Positions 26,184-35,333 of a stretch of 64,000 nucleotides of DNA are shown piece by piece (position 1 is the first letter of the stretch; every line of letters begins with the position of its first letter). This DNA comes from Sporolactobacillus sp. CQH2019. Lineage in GTDB: Bacteria > Bacillota > Bacilli > Bacillales > Sporolactobacillaceae. The translations under genes were made by a program, and so were the position numbers. The stretch covers positions 80,861-144,860 of the forward strand of contig NZ_JARAJZ010000006.1 in the NCBI RefSeq assembly GCF_028765345.1, in the 5' to 3' direction. Below the pieces are notes generated by a model. It had not been told where the DNA came from. It was given only the letters and a program-made list of their open reading frames with translations, and ran no database searches.

Positions 26184-27455
26184 TTATCTCTCTATACGGG
26201 GAATTTGCTGATCTGCTTTTTCGTTTCTGAAATTTGCCGCAAGCATGAACAGGGTAAAATTCAGCGGAGAGAACAGGTTCGCTTCCCACATCGTCTCCAA
26301 ACCGACAAGGGTCACGATGATTGCCGGCAAATAGTTTTTTGCGGCAATCAGCCGATATATCCGCAAACAGATCCAGAGCAGAAATAAGACTGTGAAAACG
26401 ATACCGAACTTGAACAGTATGTGCAAATAGGACGAGTCAATATAGAAATAATTATGGATTGAAGCAATGGGACCTGCCCTTCCGCCCCCTGTTTCTATCA
26501 CATGCTGGCCAAACCAGGTGATCGGATAACGCTGAAAGGCCGTATACCCGAGCTGCAGGCGGCCCGTTAATAGTTGATCGAGATGGATGTTTCCGATCAT
26601 GCTCTTGTTGTAGGCATACATCTTGGTTATCGCAAGCGCTGCGAAGGCAAAGAGCGGGTATGAGATCGGCATAAATAATTTACCGAATGTCTTCATCGGC
26701 CCGATGTGCGGAATTTTAATAAGGAAAGGTGCAGCCGTCAATAGAACAATGCCCAGTGTATCATTCCGTGCATTCATATAGTGAAAAACAATGGCAGCCG
26801 CAAGGCCCAGTCCTATGACAGAAAAAGCACCTAATTTCTTTTTTAAATACACATAAGCCGCTGCAGCAAGGAAAATAAGATCGGACATCACCGTCGCCTG
26901 TGTCATGCCGAATGCATGGCGCACAGCTCCATCTCTGATTTCTTTATAATTAGGTATCCATCCGAAGTGAGAACCGATGTAGAGCATCATTATCGAAGCA
27001 GTCAAAGTAAAGAATGCTGTTCTTGCGGTCGTTTTCCATCGGACATCGTGCAATAAAAATATCAGCACAACGATGACTAACGGCATTGGGTCCTGTGCAT
27101 GATAGGAGATCAAGCCGGCAAAAGCAGCCGAGACGCTAAGGAAAACAAGAATTTTAATATCATATCTTTGAAAAAAAATCTTGAGCATTGCAAAGATGAT
27201 CATGCAGATCAGCAGATAGCTGGTTTTTAGATAGGGCGCAAAAAACAGGGCGGAATTTTGGAGAATGCAGTATAAAAGTGCAAAAGTGAAACATACAATT
27301 TCACCCACGCTGACGATTTTCTTTTTTTTATTTTTGCTTCTTTTAATTCGCAGTGTCTGCATCAACGTTTTTCCCACGTTTTTCAAAACCGCCGTACTAA
27401 TGATTTTCCCCCCTTGCGTGACACAAAACTTGATAAATAAATATACGTATAGCAT
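26184..27455 (-). CDS. O-antigen ligase/polymerase-like membrane protein
   Basis: Up to 423 residues with about ten membrane segments and a large outside loop before the last ones (HVIETGGGRAGPIASIHNYFYIDSSYLHILFKFG), the layout of Wzy/WaaL-type polysaccharide polymerases. The HNYFYIDSSYL part fits the conserved His-containing loop of such proteins. The start is uncertain: the first ATG (27455) lacks a good ribosome site; AAGGGGGG lies just before an ATT codon, and an internal ATG at 27362 is the likeliest alternative (392 residues), giving a basic RIKRSKNKKKK N-terminus. No other polysaccharide genes are near, so it is an orphan. Confidence 0.7.
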   Translation of the reverse strand: MLYVYLFIKFCVTQGGKIISTAVLKNVGKTLMQTLRIKRSKNKKKKIVSVGEIVCFTFALLYCILQNSALFFAPYLKTSYLLICMIIFAMLKIFFQRYDIKILVFLSVSAAFAGLISYHAQDPMPLVIVVLIFLLHDVRWKTTARTAFFTLTASIMMLYIGSHFGWIPNYKEIRDGAVRHAFGMTQATVMSDLIFLAAAAYVYLKKKLGAFSVIGLGLAAAIVFHYMNARNDTLGIVLLTAAPFLIKIPHIGPMKTFGKLFMPISYPLFAFAALAITKMYAYNKSMIGNIHLDQLLTGRLQLGYTAFQRYPITWFGQHVIETGGGRAGPIASIHNYFYIDSSYLHILFKFGIVFTVLFLLWICLRIYRLIAAKNYLPAIIVTLVGLETMWEANLFSPLNFTLFMLAANFRNEKADQQIPRIER

Positions 27456-27712
27456 TTAAATTTGTGTCCCAGAACCATGCATAAAGAGATCGACAGTGCC
27501 TATAACTTCCTAAAGTAAAAAATTTTTTCCATCACCCACTTGCTGATTCCTATACACTGATTCTATCAGAAGGGTGCCAGACACTGGTAAGAAAGGACTT
27601 TTTTAATCAACCAGTAGATCCTAAATGATTAACTATCGATACTTTGCCAATACCTTAAAACCAGTAAAAAAGCGAAAATTTAATAATATATAATAAAATC
27701 TAAATTATTAGA

Positions 27713-27740
27713 TTGACTTTCTGTACGGCATGAATATAAT
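27713..27740 (+). promoter_or_regulatory. promoter of the RpiR regulator
   Basis: TTGACT and a perfect TATAAT separated by 16 bases, 80 bases upstream of the TTG start. The surrounding 27456-27819 is very AT-rich and holds no gene. Confidence 0.7.
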
Positions 27741-27819
27741 TATTTATATATACTTTATATTGAATGAATCCATTAATTATTGATTATTCTAATATTTATA
27801 TTTAGGTGTGGTGACATAA

Positions 27820-28716
27820 TTGAACTACAAAACAGATATAGGTAAGCTGGATGATCTCAAAGAAAAAATAGCTATTGTGTCTCAGGAATCCCCAACGTAT
27901 GAGAAACTTGCTCTTTATTTTGAGAAGGGATACAAACATATAATTTTTATGACTGCATCTGAAGTAGCAGCACAGGCCGATGTCAGCCAGGGCAGTGTTT
28001 CGAGATTTTGCATTGCACTTGGTTACAAAGGTTATAACGATTTTTTGCATAACCTTCAGCAATTTGTCAGAAAAGAAATTACAGCCCCGCAAAGATTGCA
28101 GTTCACGGCTAAATCAAACAAAAGCATCATAAATATATTAAAAATGGAGCGTGAAAACATTGATGAGTTAGAGAGCATTTTGAATCAATCTGATTATCGG
28201 AAACTGGTTGAAAATATTGTTTCAGCAAAGCGTTTGGTGCTTATTTCGGCGAGAATGTCGGCAACCTTATTATCTTATACTTATTATATTCTGAATAAAA
28301 TAAGAAATGACATTATTCGAGTTACTCCAAACAGTCCGGAATGGGAAACTTTAGAATTGCTTGATCCCGCTGATGTGCATATAGTAACGATTGTTTTTCC
28401 GAGATATCCCAATATATTGTTACATAAATTAAACGAACTTCACCAAAAAAATTTTTCCATCTCAGCGATTACTGACAGTGTGACATCTCCGGTATTCAGC
28501 GTGGCTGATCCGGTAGTCAGTGTGCCGATTACAACCTCTTCAATTTTTGATATATACAGTACACCGATTCTCTTTCTCAATTTGTTGTTACGGGATGTTG
28601 CCAGAGAAACTGAGGGACTGGAAAAAAGAATGAGCAAACTCGAAGAACTGGATCGAATCCATCAAACTTATTATAAGATACGGCCACATCATTCAGACAA
28701 CGCTAGGAATGAATGA
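27820..28716 (+). CDS. RpiR/MurR-family transcriptional regulator
   Basis: 298 residues: an N-terminal HTH (SEVAAQADVSQGSVSRFCIALGYKGYNDF, about 45-75) and a SIS domain (about 115-260; LVLISARMSATLLSYTYYIL). SIS domains usually bind phosphosugars, though RpiR members also control amino-acid catabolism. TTG start preceded by AGGTGTGGTG. It is read in the same direction as the urocanate operon, whose first gene begins 161 bases downstream, and is the obvious candidate regulator of it. Effector unknown. Confidence 0.87.
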   Translation: MNYKTDIGKLDDLKEKIAIVSQESPTYEKLALYFEKGYKHIIFMTASEVAAQADVSQGSVSRFCIALGYKGYNDFLHNLQQFVRKEITAPQRLQFTAKSNKSIINILKMERENIDELESILNQSDYRKLVENIVSAKRLVLISARMSATLLSYTYYILNKIRNDIIRVTPNSPEWETLELLDPADVHIVTIVFPRYPNILLHKLNELHQKNFSISAITDSVTSPVFSVADPVVSVPITTSSIFDIYSTPILFLNLLLRDVARETEGLEKRMSKLEELDRIHQTYYKIRPHHSDNARNE

Positions 28717-28877
28717 ATGTATCCATTTGTTTTCAAAAAATGTTTCCGGAAAGATTAGAAATATTATTGTGGGATAAGCGCATCACCTTCTTTTTTTGAC
28801 GTGGGTGCTGCTTTAACCAAAAAAATCGGAATATATACATAATATTAAATTGTGTATTGAAACGAGGGTTCTGAGAA

Positions 28878-30158
28878 GTGAAAAATTATCAGAATAGAAG
28901 TATAAGTTCAATTCGGGTGAACAGAAAGAGGCTCGATGAGCGGCTGAAAAAAATGGCCACTTTCGGCATAAATAAAAATGGAGGCATTGATCGTTCACTC
29001 GGAAGTATCGAAGATCTTCGCACAAGAGAATGGCTCAAAAAAACGTGGGCGAATACGCTGCATTCAAAAGTATGGGTTGATCCAGCCGCGAATTTGTGGG
29101 CTGAGGCAGGTGGAACTGAAGATCTGAGCCCTATCGCAATCGGTTCGCATCATGATGCAGTTGCTAACGGCGGCAAATATGATGGAGCCGTCGGCGTACT
29201 TCTGGCAACAGAAATTATACAGAAATTAAGAGAGGAGAAGTATCCTCTGCGTCACCCGATGAGAATTGTTTCATTTTCCGCTGAAGAGCCGAATCCATTT
29301 AACATTTCGACACTTGGAAGCCGGTCAATTACAGGTGTACTGAAAAAAAAAGATTTGGCCCATGTAACAAATGGAGTAACCAAAGAAAATCTGACCGACA
29401 CACTCAAACGTTTGGGAGGTGATGTGGAACTGCTTGATGAACGTATCTTAAAACCAAATGATCTAAGAGTTTTTCTGGAATGTCACATTGAGCAAGGAAG
29501 AAATTTGTGTGACAGTGGCCGATCACTTGCTGTTGTTACAAGTATAACCGGTATTTATCGCGAGAAGATCAAAATTTTCGGGGAGGCCAACCATTCTGGA
29601 ACGACATTAATGAAATATCGGCATGATGCACTGCTGACCGGTGCTGAACTTAGCCTTGCTCTTGAAAAAATAATAGTAGATGTTAATCGAAACGATGTCG
29701 TCGGAACAGTCGGACATTTTGATGTGTTTCCTAATTCCGCCAACATTATTCCGGGTCAAGTGGAACTGATTGTTGAGATCAGAACATCTGATAAAGGAAT
29801 TTTGCATCAGATCGTTAACCGGCTTTCCCAATATATCGATTCGATTGAAAAGGAGCGTGATGTCCAAATCGAAAGAAGAATCATTCTGGATCAGAAGTCG
29901 GTGCCTATGGATTCAGACATCCAGAAGACCCTGAAAAAAGTTATTGGGTCTATGAATGAACCGTTTCTTTCGCTTCCGAGTATGGCGGGACATGATGCGG
30001 TACATATGGTTCCTATTGCAAAAACAGGGATGCTTTTTGTACCCAGCATCGACGGGAAGAGCCATTGTCCGGAAGAAAAGACAGATTTAGAGGATATTGT
30101 AAAAGCAGGGAATGTCCTGTTACAGACAGTACTTGCTTTAGATAAGGAGCTTGACTGA
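28878..30158 (+). CDS. M20 amidohydrolase, N-carbamoyl-L-amino acid hydrolase/allantoate amidohydrolase type
   Basis: 426-residue metal-dependent amidase of the AllC/HyuC/beta-ureidopropionase group. Metal ligands: His91 (GSHHDAV), Asp102 (KYDGAVG), Glu137 (AEEPNPFN), His203 (ECHIEQG) and a His near 395 (MAGHDAVHM). GTG start. Its stop overlaps the start of the next gene by one base. Members split N-carbamoyl amino acids, allantoate or ureidoglycolate; L-carbamoylases also accept N-formyl amino acids. In an operon making formiminoglutamate it may release glutamate from N-formyl- or N-carbamoylglutamate, replacing HutG. That role is inferred from context. Confidence 0.85.
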   Translation: MKNYQNRSISSIRVNRKRLDERLKKMATFGINKNGGIDRSLGSIEDLRTREWLKKTWANTLHSKVWVDPAANLWAEAGGTEDLSPIAIGSHHDAVANGGKYDGAVGVLLATEIIQKLREEKYPLRHPMRIVSFSAEEPNPFNISTLGSRSITGVLKKKDLAHVTNGVTKENLTDTLKRLGGDVELLDERILKPNDLRVFLECHIEQGRNLCDSGRSLAVVTSITGIYREKIKIFGEANHSGTTLMKYRHDALLTGAELSLALEKIIVDVNRNDVVGTVGHFDVFPNSANIIPGQVELIVEIRTSDKGILHQIVNRLSQYIDSIEKERDVQIERRIILDQKSVPMDSDIQKTLKKVIGSMNEPFLSLPSMAGHDAVHMVPIAKTGMLFVPSIDGKSHCPEEKTDLEDIVKAGNVLLQTVLALDKELD

Positions 30159-31498
30159 TGGTTCAAAAATTATACAAACCTTTTCTCCTTTATATCGATG
30201 GTAGATTTGCAGAACATCAAGGGATTGTAACTGCTCGGGGAATGATCAGGGAAGTCGGTTTATTGGCGGAACTGGAGAAAAAATATCCGGAAGCTGAAAC
30301 GATTGACTGGCCCGATGAAGTCATCATTCCCGGTACTGTGAACGCCCATAATCATTCCTTCCAAAGTCTATTGAGAGGATTAGCCGTTGATAAACCGTTT
30401 TTGGAATGGCGTGATCAGTCGCTATATAAATATTCTCCTTATCTGAAAGCCAAAAATGTATACACCGGAGCAGTTTTTGCATTTGGGGAAATGATGAAAT
30501 ATGGCGTTACGACGGTCTGCGATTATTTCTATGTCCACAATGAAGGCGTCGACAGCGATGAAGCGATTATACAGGCTGCCAAAGATGTAGGAATCCGGCT
30601 CGTTCTGGCGAGGACAATGTATGATTGGAACGGTGCTCCTTCCGGTTATATCGAAACCGTTGAGGATGCAGCGCAGAACGTCAAGTATCTGGCTGAAAAA
30701 TATGCAGCCGACGATATGATGACGATCGTTCCTGCTCCGCACAGTCTGCATGCTGCTTCAGTTGAAATGGTCAAAGCAGGTCATAGGCTGGCTCAGGAAC
30801 TTGACACTCATTTTCATATTCATGTCGCGGAAGAACCGTTTGAAGTTGATCAAGTCCTCAGAGAACATAATCTGCGGCCCGTCGAATTGCTGAAGAAATT
30901 AGGTGTCATGGATGATCACCGCATGGTGGCCATCCATTGCGTCTGGCTTAATGAAAATGAGAAAGAGTTGATGGGTAAAACTCAATCAAAACTTGTTTAT
31001 TGTCCATCCAGCAACATGTTTCTTGCGGACGGTGTGACAGATATTCCGGCTCTTCAGAAAAAAAGAGTGAACATTGGGTTAGGCTCAGACGGTGCATGCA
31101 GCAATAATCGGATTAGTGTGTTTGAAGAAATGCGGATGTGCGCGATGCTTCAGAAAGTAAACACATTGAATTCACTTGCAGTAAACTACAAACAGGTTTT
31201 CGATATGGGAACCGTGAATGGAGGAGAGATTCTGCAGCTTCCGATTGGAAAACTGCAGGCCGGATATAAAGCCGACTTTGTCGCTTTAAACAGTAAAGAT
31301 CTATCCATGCAGCCGATTACTCAAAATTATGAACAGATTCTTCCCAATATTGTGTATTCAATGCAACCGAATGCCATTGATTATGTCGTTGTTGATGGAA
31401 AAGTAACCGTAAAGAAAGGAAAAATTCTTACTGTACCGGAGCACAGGATAGTTGAAAAAGTCGAAAATCTAATGAATGGACTTGAAAAGGGTTTGTGA
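30158..31498 (+). CDS. amidohydrolase-superfamily deaminase (TRZ/ATZ/HutF-like)
   Basis: 446-residue metal-dependent deaminase or hydrolase. Metal ligands: His64 and His66 (NAHNHSFQSLLRG), His near 230 with an adjacent Glu (HIHVAEEP), a His near 268 (VAIHCVWL) and Asp near 308 (GLGSDGACSNN). The HIHVAEE motif and overall layout match 8-oxoguanine deaminase, chlorohydrolase and formiminoglutamate deiminase. Beside hutU and hutI, the best guess is deimination of N-formimino-L-glutamate to N-formylglutamate (HutF step). The YCPSSNMFLADG region is nearer to the TRZ/SsnA branch than to classical HutF, so the substrate may be a related cyclic or imino compound. Confidence 0.78.
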   Translation: MVQKLYKPFLLYIDGRFAEHQGIVTARGMIREVGLLAELEKKYPEAETIDWPDEVIIPGTVNAHNHSFQSLLRGLAVDKPFLEWRDQSLYKYSPYLKAKNVYTGAVFAFGEMMKYGVTTVCDYFYVHNEGVDSDEAIIQAAKDVGIRLVLARTMYDWNGAPSGYIETVEDAAQNVKYLAEKYAADDMMTIVPAPHSLHAASVEMVKAGHRLAQELDTHFHIHVAEEPFEVDQVLREHNLRPVELLKKLGVMDDHRMVAIHCVWLNENEKELMGKTQSKLVYCPSSNMFLADGVTDIPALQKKRVNIGLGSDGACSNNRISVFEEMRMCAMLQKVNTLNSLAVNYKQVFDMGTVNGGEILQLPIGKLQAGYKADFVALNSKDLSMQPITQNYEQILPNIVYSMQPNAIDYVVVDGKVTVKKGKILTVPEHRIVEKVENLMNGLEKGL

Positions 31499-31521
31499 AA
31501 AAATAAAGGGGAGTGGTGAAG

Positions 31522-32724
31522 ATGGAACTAAGCCTGGAAGAGCAGGAAATGCTGGACGGAAACTACGGAAAGGGAGTACAGATTGCGATGAAGATCCAGG
31601 TGGCATTGGGCGACGTGTTCAATGCTCAGCGGATGGTTCCGGTCAGCCGGACACATGTCGCTTTAAGCAACCAGGAAGCAGATCTCTGGTTTGTTGAGAA
31701 AATGGTCAGTGCCGGTGCTAAATGCCGAGTTTCTCCGACTGTTAATCCAGGATTTAATCTTGAATATTTTCAGTGCATCACAACGATTTCAAAAAAAGAT
31801 GAAGAAATGATACGGCGAACAAGGAAGGCTTATAAAGATGTTGGGGCAACATTGACCTTTGACTGCACTCCGTATCTTGAAAAAAATGTACCGAGGTTCG
31901 GTGAGATTACAGCCTATTCAGAGTCCAGCGCCACACCATTTATCAATTCAGTATATGGTGCGCGTACGAACCGCGAGTCGGCGCAAAGCGCACTTTGTGC
32001 AGCTATTACAGGGAGAACGCCGCTGTATGGATTCCTGCTGGACGAAAATCGTAAGGGGCAGGTGCTTGTTGATGTGCAGGCGAAAATCAAAAGTGATTTT
32101 GATTATCAGCTGCTCGGGTATGCAGTTCCTAAAAAACTCAAATTTAAAACTCCGGTTTTTGTTAATGTACCGACCAACCCCTCAGCGGCTGCCTTGATGA
32201 ATCTTGGCGCTCAGTTAAATACGGCGGGCAACGTTCCGATGTACCATATCGTCGGTGTCACTCCGGAGGCAAAAACCATTAATGATGCTTTTCAAGGCGG
32301 AGATCCCGAGTACGTAATCACGATCAGCGAGGAAGATTTGGAAAAAGTCCATGAGGATATTACTGATCCGGGTGGAAAAATAGATTTTGCTTTATTTGGT
32401 TGTCCGCATTTTAACATCAATCAGGTCGCTCATATTTCCAAACTTGTCAAAGGAAAAAAACTTAAAGTTAAACTTTGGATCATGACTTCTTCTCTGACAA
32501 AAGAACTAGCCAGTCGGATGGGCTATCTTGAAATCCTGCAGGCAGCAGGCGGGGACATTGTTGATGATACCTGTATGGATCAGCCGTGCTGGGAATTCCT
32601 TTATGGGAAGAAAGGTGTTACGGATTCACCCAAATGCGCTTATTACACAAAAAGAAGAAATATGCAGTTTGTCATCCGGAATGTTGATGAATGCATCGAT
32701 GCCGCTATGAGAGGTGAAATCTGA
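31522..32724 (+). CDS. aconitase X catalytic (large) subunit
   Basis: 400 residues from ATG 31522, eight bases after AGGGGAG. AcnX-type dehydratase large subunit (formerly DUF521): Cys115 (FDCTPYLEKN), Cys294 (FGCPHFNIN) and Cys351 (DDTCMDQP) match the cofactor cysteines of the family, and FNLEYFQCITTISKKDEEMI plus YSESSATPFINSVYGART are typical. Known AcnX enzymes dehydrate cis-3-hydroxy-L-proline or, in archaea, mevalonate 5-phosphate: beta-hydroxy acids. The small subunit is encoded next with a one-base overlap. In a urocanate operon its substrate is not known; nothing in this operon resembles hydroxyproline catabolism. Confidence 0.88.
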   Translation: MELSLEEQEMLDGNYGKGVQIAMKIQVALGDVFNAQRMVPVSRTHVALSNQEADLWFVEKMVSAGAKCRVSPTVNPGFNLEYFQCITTISKKDEEMIRRTRKAYKDVGATLTFDCTPYLEKNVPRFGEITAYSESSATPFINSVYGARTNRESAQSALCAAITGRTPLYGFLLDENRKGQVLVDVQAKIKSDFDYQLLGYAVPKKLKFKTPVFVNVPTNPSAAALMNLGAQLNTAGNVPMYHIVGVTPEAKTINDAFQGGDPEYVITISEEDLEKVHEDITDPGGKIDFALFGCPHFNINQVAHISKLVKGKKLKVKLWIMTSSLTKELASRMGYLEILQAAGGDIVDDTCMDQPCWEFLYGKKGVTDSPKCAYYTKRRNMQFVIRNVDECIDAAMRGEI

Positions 32725-33131
32725 TGGAGAAAAAATTTGTTTGTCACAAGGTTTCCGAAGGAATTATTGAAGGAGATGTGCTGCTGTCATCTGATGATCT
32801 GTGTTTTTACTTGGTTGAACCGAAAACCGGCGTTGTCATTGAAAAAAATCATAGTCTGGAAGGGCAGTCCATCGCCGGGAAAATTCTTGTTTTTCCTAGT
32901 GGAAAGGGAAGCTCGGTTGTCCAGGCTGATGGTATGTATCAACTGAAAATGAGCGGGAAAGGACCCAAAGCTCTGATCATCAAATATCCGGATACCGTGC
33001 TTGTGGCTAGCTCAATCATTATGGAACTGCCGGTAGTGGATCAAGTCGATGAAAAATTTTATGAACAAATAAAAAATGGTGATCACGTGCTGCTTGACGC
33101 CGATCATGGCTCATTAACGATCAATCCATGA
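32724..33131 (+). CDS. aconitase X swivel (small) subunit
   Basis: 135-residue swivelling domain (formerly DUF126) that closes over the AcnX active site. The signature VFPSGKGSSVVQ carries the conserved Ser of the family, and the start RVSEGIIEGDVLLSSDDLCF is typical. Its ATG overlaps the stop of the large subunit. Separate large and small subunits define the bacterial two-gene (type II) form. Confidence 0.88.
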   Translation: MEKKFVCHKVSEGIIEGDVLLSSDDLCFYLVEPKTGVVIEKNHSLEGQSIAGKILVFPSGKGSSVVQADGMYQLKMSGKGPKALIIKYPDTVLVASSIIMELPVVDQVDEKFYEQIKNGDHVLLDADHGSLTINP

Positions 33132-33179
33132 GTGATGGTCTTTCATCAAGGCTCAGCAGATATACAGGGGAGTGATGGT

Positions 33180-34145
33180 TTGAAACCGTTAATTTGGATT
33201 ATTGATGAAGAATGGTCGGATTATTGCGCTGAGGAGGAGATATTAAAAAATACCTTTCCAGACTGTGAAATCAGATATTCAGGAAATGATTATCAAAAGG
33301 ATTTGGAGTTATTTGGGAAAGATGCCGATGCAATCCTTTGCCAAGTCTATATCAGATTAACACAGGCGTCCATTCAGAAACTGACAAGATGTAAAATCAT
33401 CGCTGTTTATGGGGGTGGTTATGACAGGATAGATATCGAAGCAGCCAAGGCCCAAAATATTACCGTCACATTTGTCCCTGGGTATTGTACTGAAGATGTC
33501 TCAGATTATGTGATTTCAGCAATCTATTTCTTTAATAAGAACCTAGCATTCTATTTCGATGTGGCAGATAAGGGACTATGGGGTGCCCAGGCGGCAAAAG
33601 ATCTTAATCCAAGGATTCAATCTTCGACCTTATTGATTATCGGATTTGGAAGAATAGGGAAAACCGTAGCCAGGAAGGCGAAATTAATGAGAATGAATGT
33701 CCTGGTTTGTGATCCCAACCTTAACGGCAACGATGAGGGAACATACGGCATCAAAAAAGTAGGTCTAGATGAAGGGCTCGCTGCGGCCGATTTTGTGACG
33801 ATTCATGTCAAGTATGACAAAAGTGTCGATTCACTCATTTCTATGAAGGAATTTGGGAAAATGAAGAAAACTGCATATGTCATCAATACTTCCCGCGGAA
33901 GGGTCATAAATGAAGCGGATCTTATGGATGCTGTCCGTATGAAAGTCATAGCCGGTGCAATGCTCGATGTCATTGCCAATGAACCTCCTGCGGGTAATGA
34001 AGCCATCTTTAATGTTCCCGGCATATTCGTCACTCCTCATGTTTCCTATTTATCAACGGAATCGTTATCTACCTTGAAGATGCGGGCAGCAAACAATGTT
34101 GTGAAAATATTACAAGGAAAAATTTCAGAAGATGCTGTTTATTGA
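33180..34145 (+). CDS. D-2-hydroxyacid dehydrogenase
   Basis: NAD(P)-dependent oxidoreductase, 321 residues from TTG 33180 (AGGGGAG seven bases upstream); an in-frame GTG at 33132, directly after the preceding stop, lacks a ribosome site. Rossmann motif GFGRIGKTVARKAK (about 160), Asp in VCDPN after it, catalytic Arg (INTSRGRVINEADL), Glu (VIANEPP) and His (VTPHVSYLS) are all present. It interconverts a 2-oxo acid and a D-2-hydroxy acid. With AcnX just upstream, the two may act in sequence on a hydroxy acid formed from an imidazole compound; the substrate is unknown. Confidence 0.87.
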   Translation: MKPLIWIIDEEWSDYCAEEEILKNTFPDCEIRYSGNDYQKDLELFGKDADAILCQVYIRLTQASIQKLTRCKIIAVYGGGYDRIDIEAAKAQNITVTFVPGYCTEDVSDYVISAIYFFNKNLAFYFDVADKGLWGAQAAKDLNPRIQSSTLLIIGFGRIGKTVARKAKLMRMNVLVCDPNLNGNDEGTYGIKKVGLDEGLAAADFVTIHVKYDKSVDSLISMKEFGKMKKTAYVINTSRGRVINEADLMDAVRMKVIAGAMLDVIANEPPAGNEAIFNVPGIFVTPHVSYLSTESLSTLKMRAANNVVKILQGKISEDAVY

Positions 34146-34185
34146 TTCAAATAAAATGAATTTTCATTTGGGAGGTATTACATAA

Positions 34186-35196
34186 TTGAAAAAGCTATGG
34201 ACTCTTTTACTTGCCGGCATTGTCATACTGACACTCCTGCTTTCAGGATGTGCTTCAAATCAAGGCAGCGGTAGCAGCAGTGCAAAAAATACGTATAAAG
34301 GTGCCGTTAAGCTGGGCATCTCTTCATGGATCGGGTTTGCTCCTATGTATTTGGCTGAGCAGAAGGGATTTTTCAAGAAACATGGTGTAAACGTTCAGCT
34401 TCAAACGATCCAAAGTGCGTCTGACAGACGTACAGCCATGGCTGCCAGTCGTATCCAGGGCTTTATGACAACAGTTGATACCCATGTTATGACTGCAGCG
34501 GCTAATATTCCAGTTTATCAGGTCCTGGCGCTTGACACATCAAGTGGCGGTGACGGAATTGTTGCCAAAAAAAATATTAAGACCTTCCAGGATCTTAAAG
34601 GAAAGAGAGTCGCTATAGATACCAGCGGCGGAGCAAGTTATTTCTGGTTTATGTACATGTTGGATCAAAAAGGTATGAGCCTAAATGATGTGAGTGTTGT
34701 TAACATGAGTGCAGGCGATGCCGGAGCGGCATTCGTCGGCGGCAAAGTGGACGCTGCCGTAACGTGGCAGCCATGGCTGACCAAAGCTGAAAAGACTTCC
34801 TTTGGACACGTTCTTCTTTCCAGCGATAAAACGCCTGGATTAATCGTCGATTCGCTCGGCCTCCGTAAGGACTTTGTTGATCAGAATCCGAAACTCGTTC
34901 AGGGAATTGTTGATGCTTGGTATGAAGCGCTGGATTATGCTAAGAAGAATCCGGATGATGCAGATAAAATCATGGCAAAGAGCATGGGACAGACGGTCAG
35001 CGATTTTAAAGCAGAAGAACCGGATGTTACGTTCTATGATCAAGCGGGTAACGAAAAATATTTTGGAACAAAGTCAGATCCGGGTCAGATTTATGATGTA
35101 ACAGATAAAGCGGCTAGCTTCTGGAAAAAAGTCGGATTGATCAAGAAACAACCTAAGGCAACAGATTTAGTCAATGGAAGCTTTGTTAATCAATAA
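34186..35196 (+). CDS. SsuA/NMT1-type ABC substrate-binding lipoprotein
   Basis: 336-residue exported binding protein. The N-terminus is a lipoprotein signal with lipobox LLLSGC at about residues 17-22. The mature part, KLGISSWIGFAPMYLAEQKGFFKKHGVNV, is typical of the nitrate/sulfonate/thiamine-precursor binding family. TTG start with GGGAGG upstream. The matching permease and ATPase lie at the end of the same operon, four genes downstream. It probably delivers urocanate or the pathway's true substrate. Confidence 0.88.
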   Translation: MKKLWTLLLAGIVILTLLLSGCASNQGSGSSSAKNTYKGAVKLGISSWIGFAPMYLAEQKGFFKKHGVNVQLQTIQSASDRRTAMAASRIQGFMTTVDTHVMTAAANIPVYQVLALDTSSGGDGIVAKKNIKTFQDLKGKRVAIDTSGGASYFWFMYMLDQKGMSLNDVSVVNMSAGDAGAAFVGGKVDAAVTWQPWLTKAEKTSFGHVLLSSDKTPGLIVDSLGLRKDFVDQNPKLVQGIVDAWYEALDYAKKNPDDADKIMAKSMGQTVSDFKAEEPDVTFYDQAGNEKYFGTKSDPGQIYDVTDKAASFWKKVGLIKKQPKATDLVNGSFVNQ

Positions 35197-35333
35197 TCGA
35201 CCAATCAGCTGACGTTTGGCCGGCTCTTCACTCATTGTCTTGAACGCCGGAGAAATCTGAACATTCAAGTTCCGCTTGCCCGGCTCTGGGGTATGGGCGG
35301 CGGAACCCTTTTATTTATTTGGGAGGTCATTAT

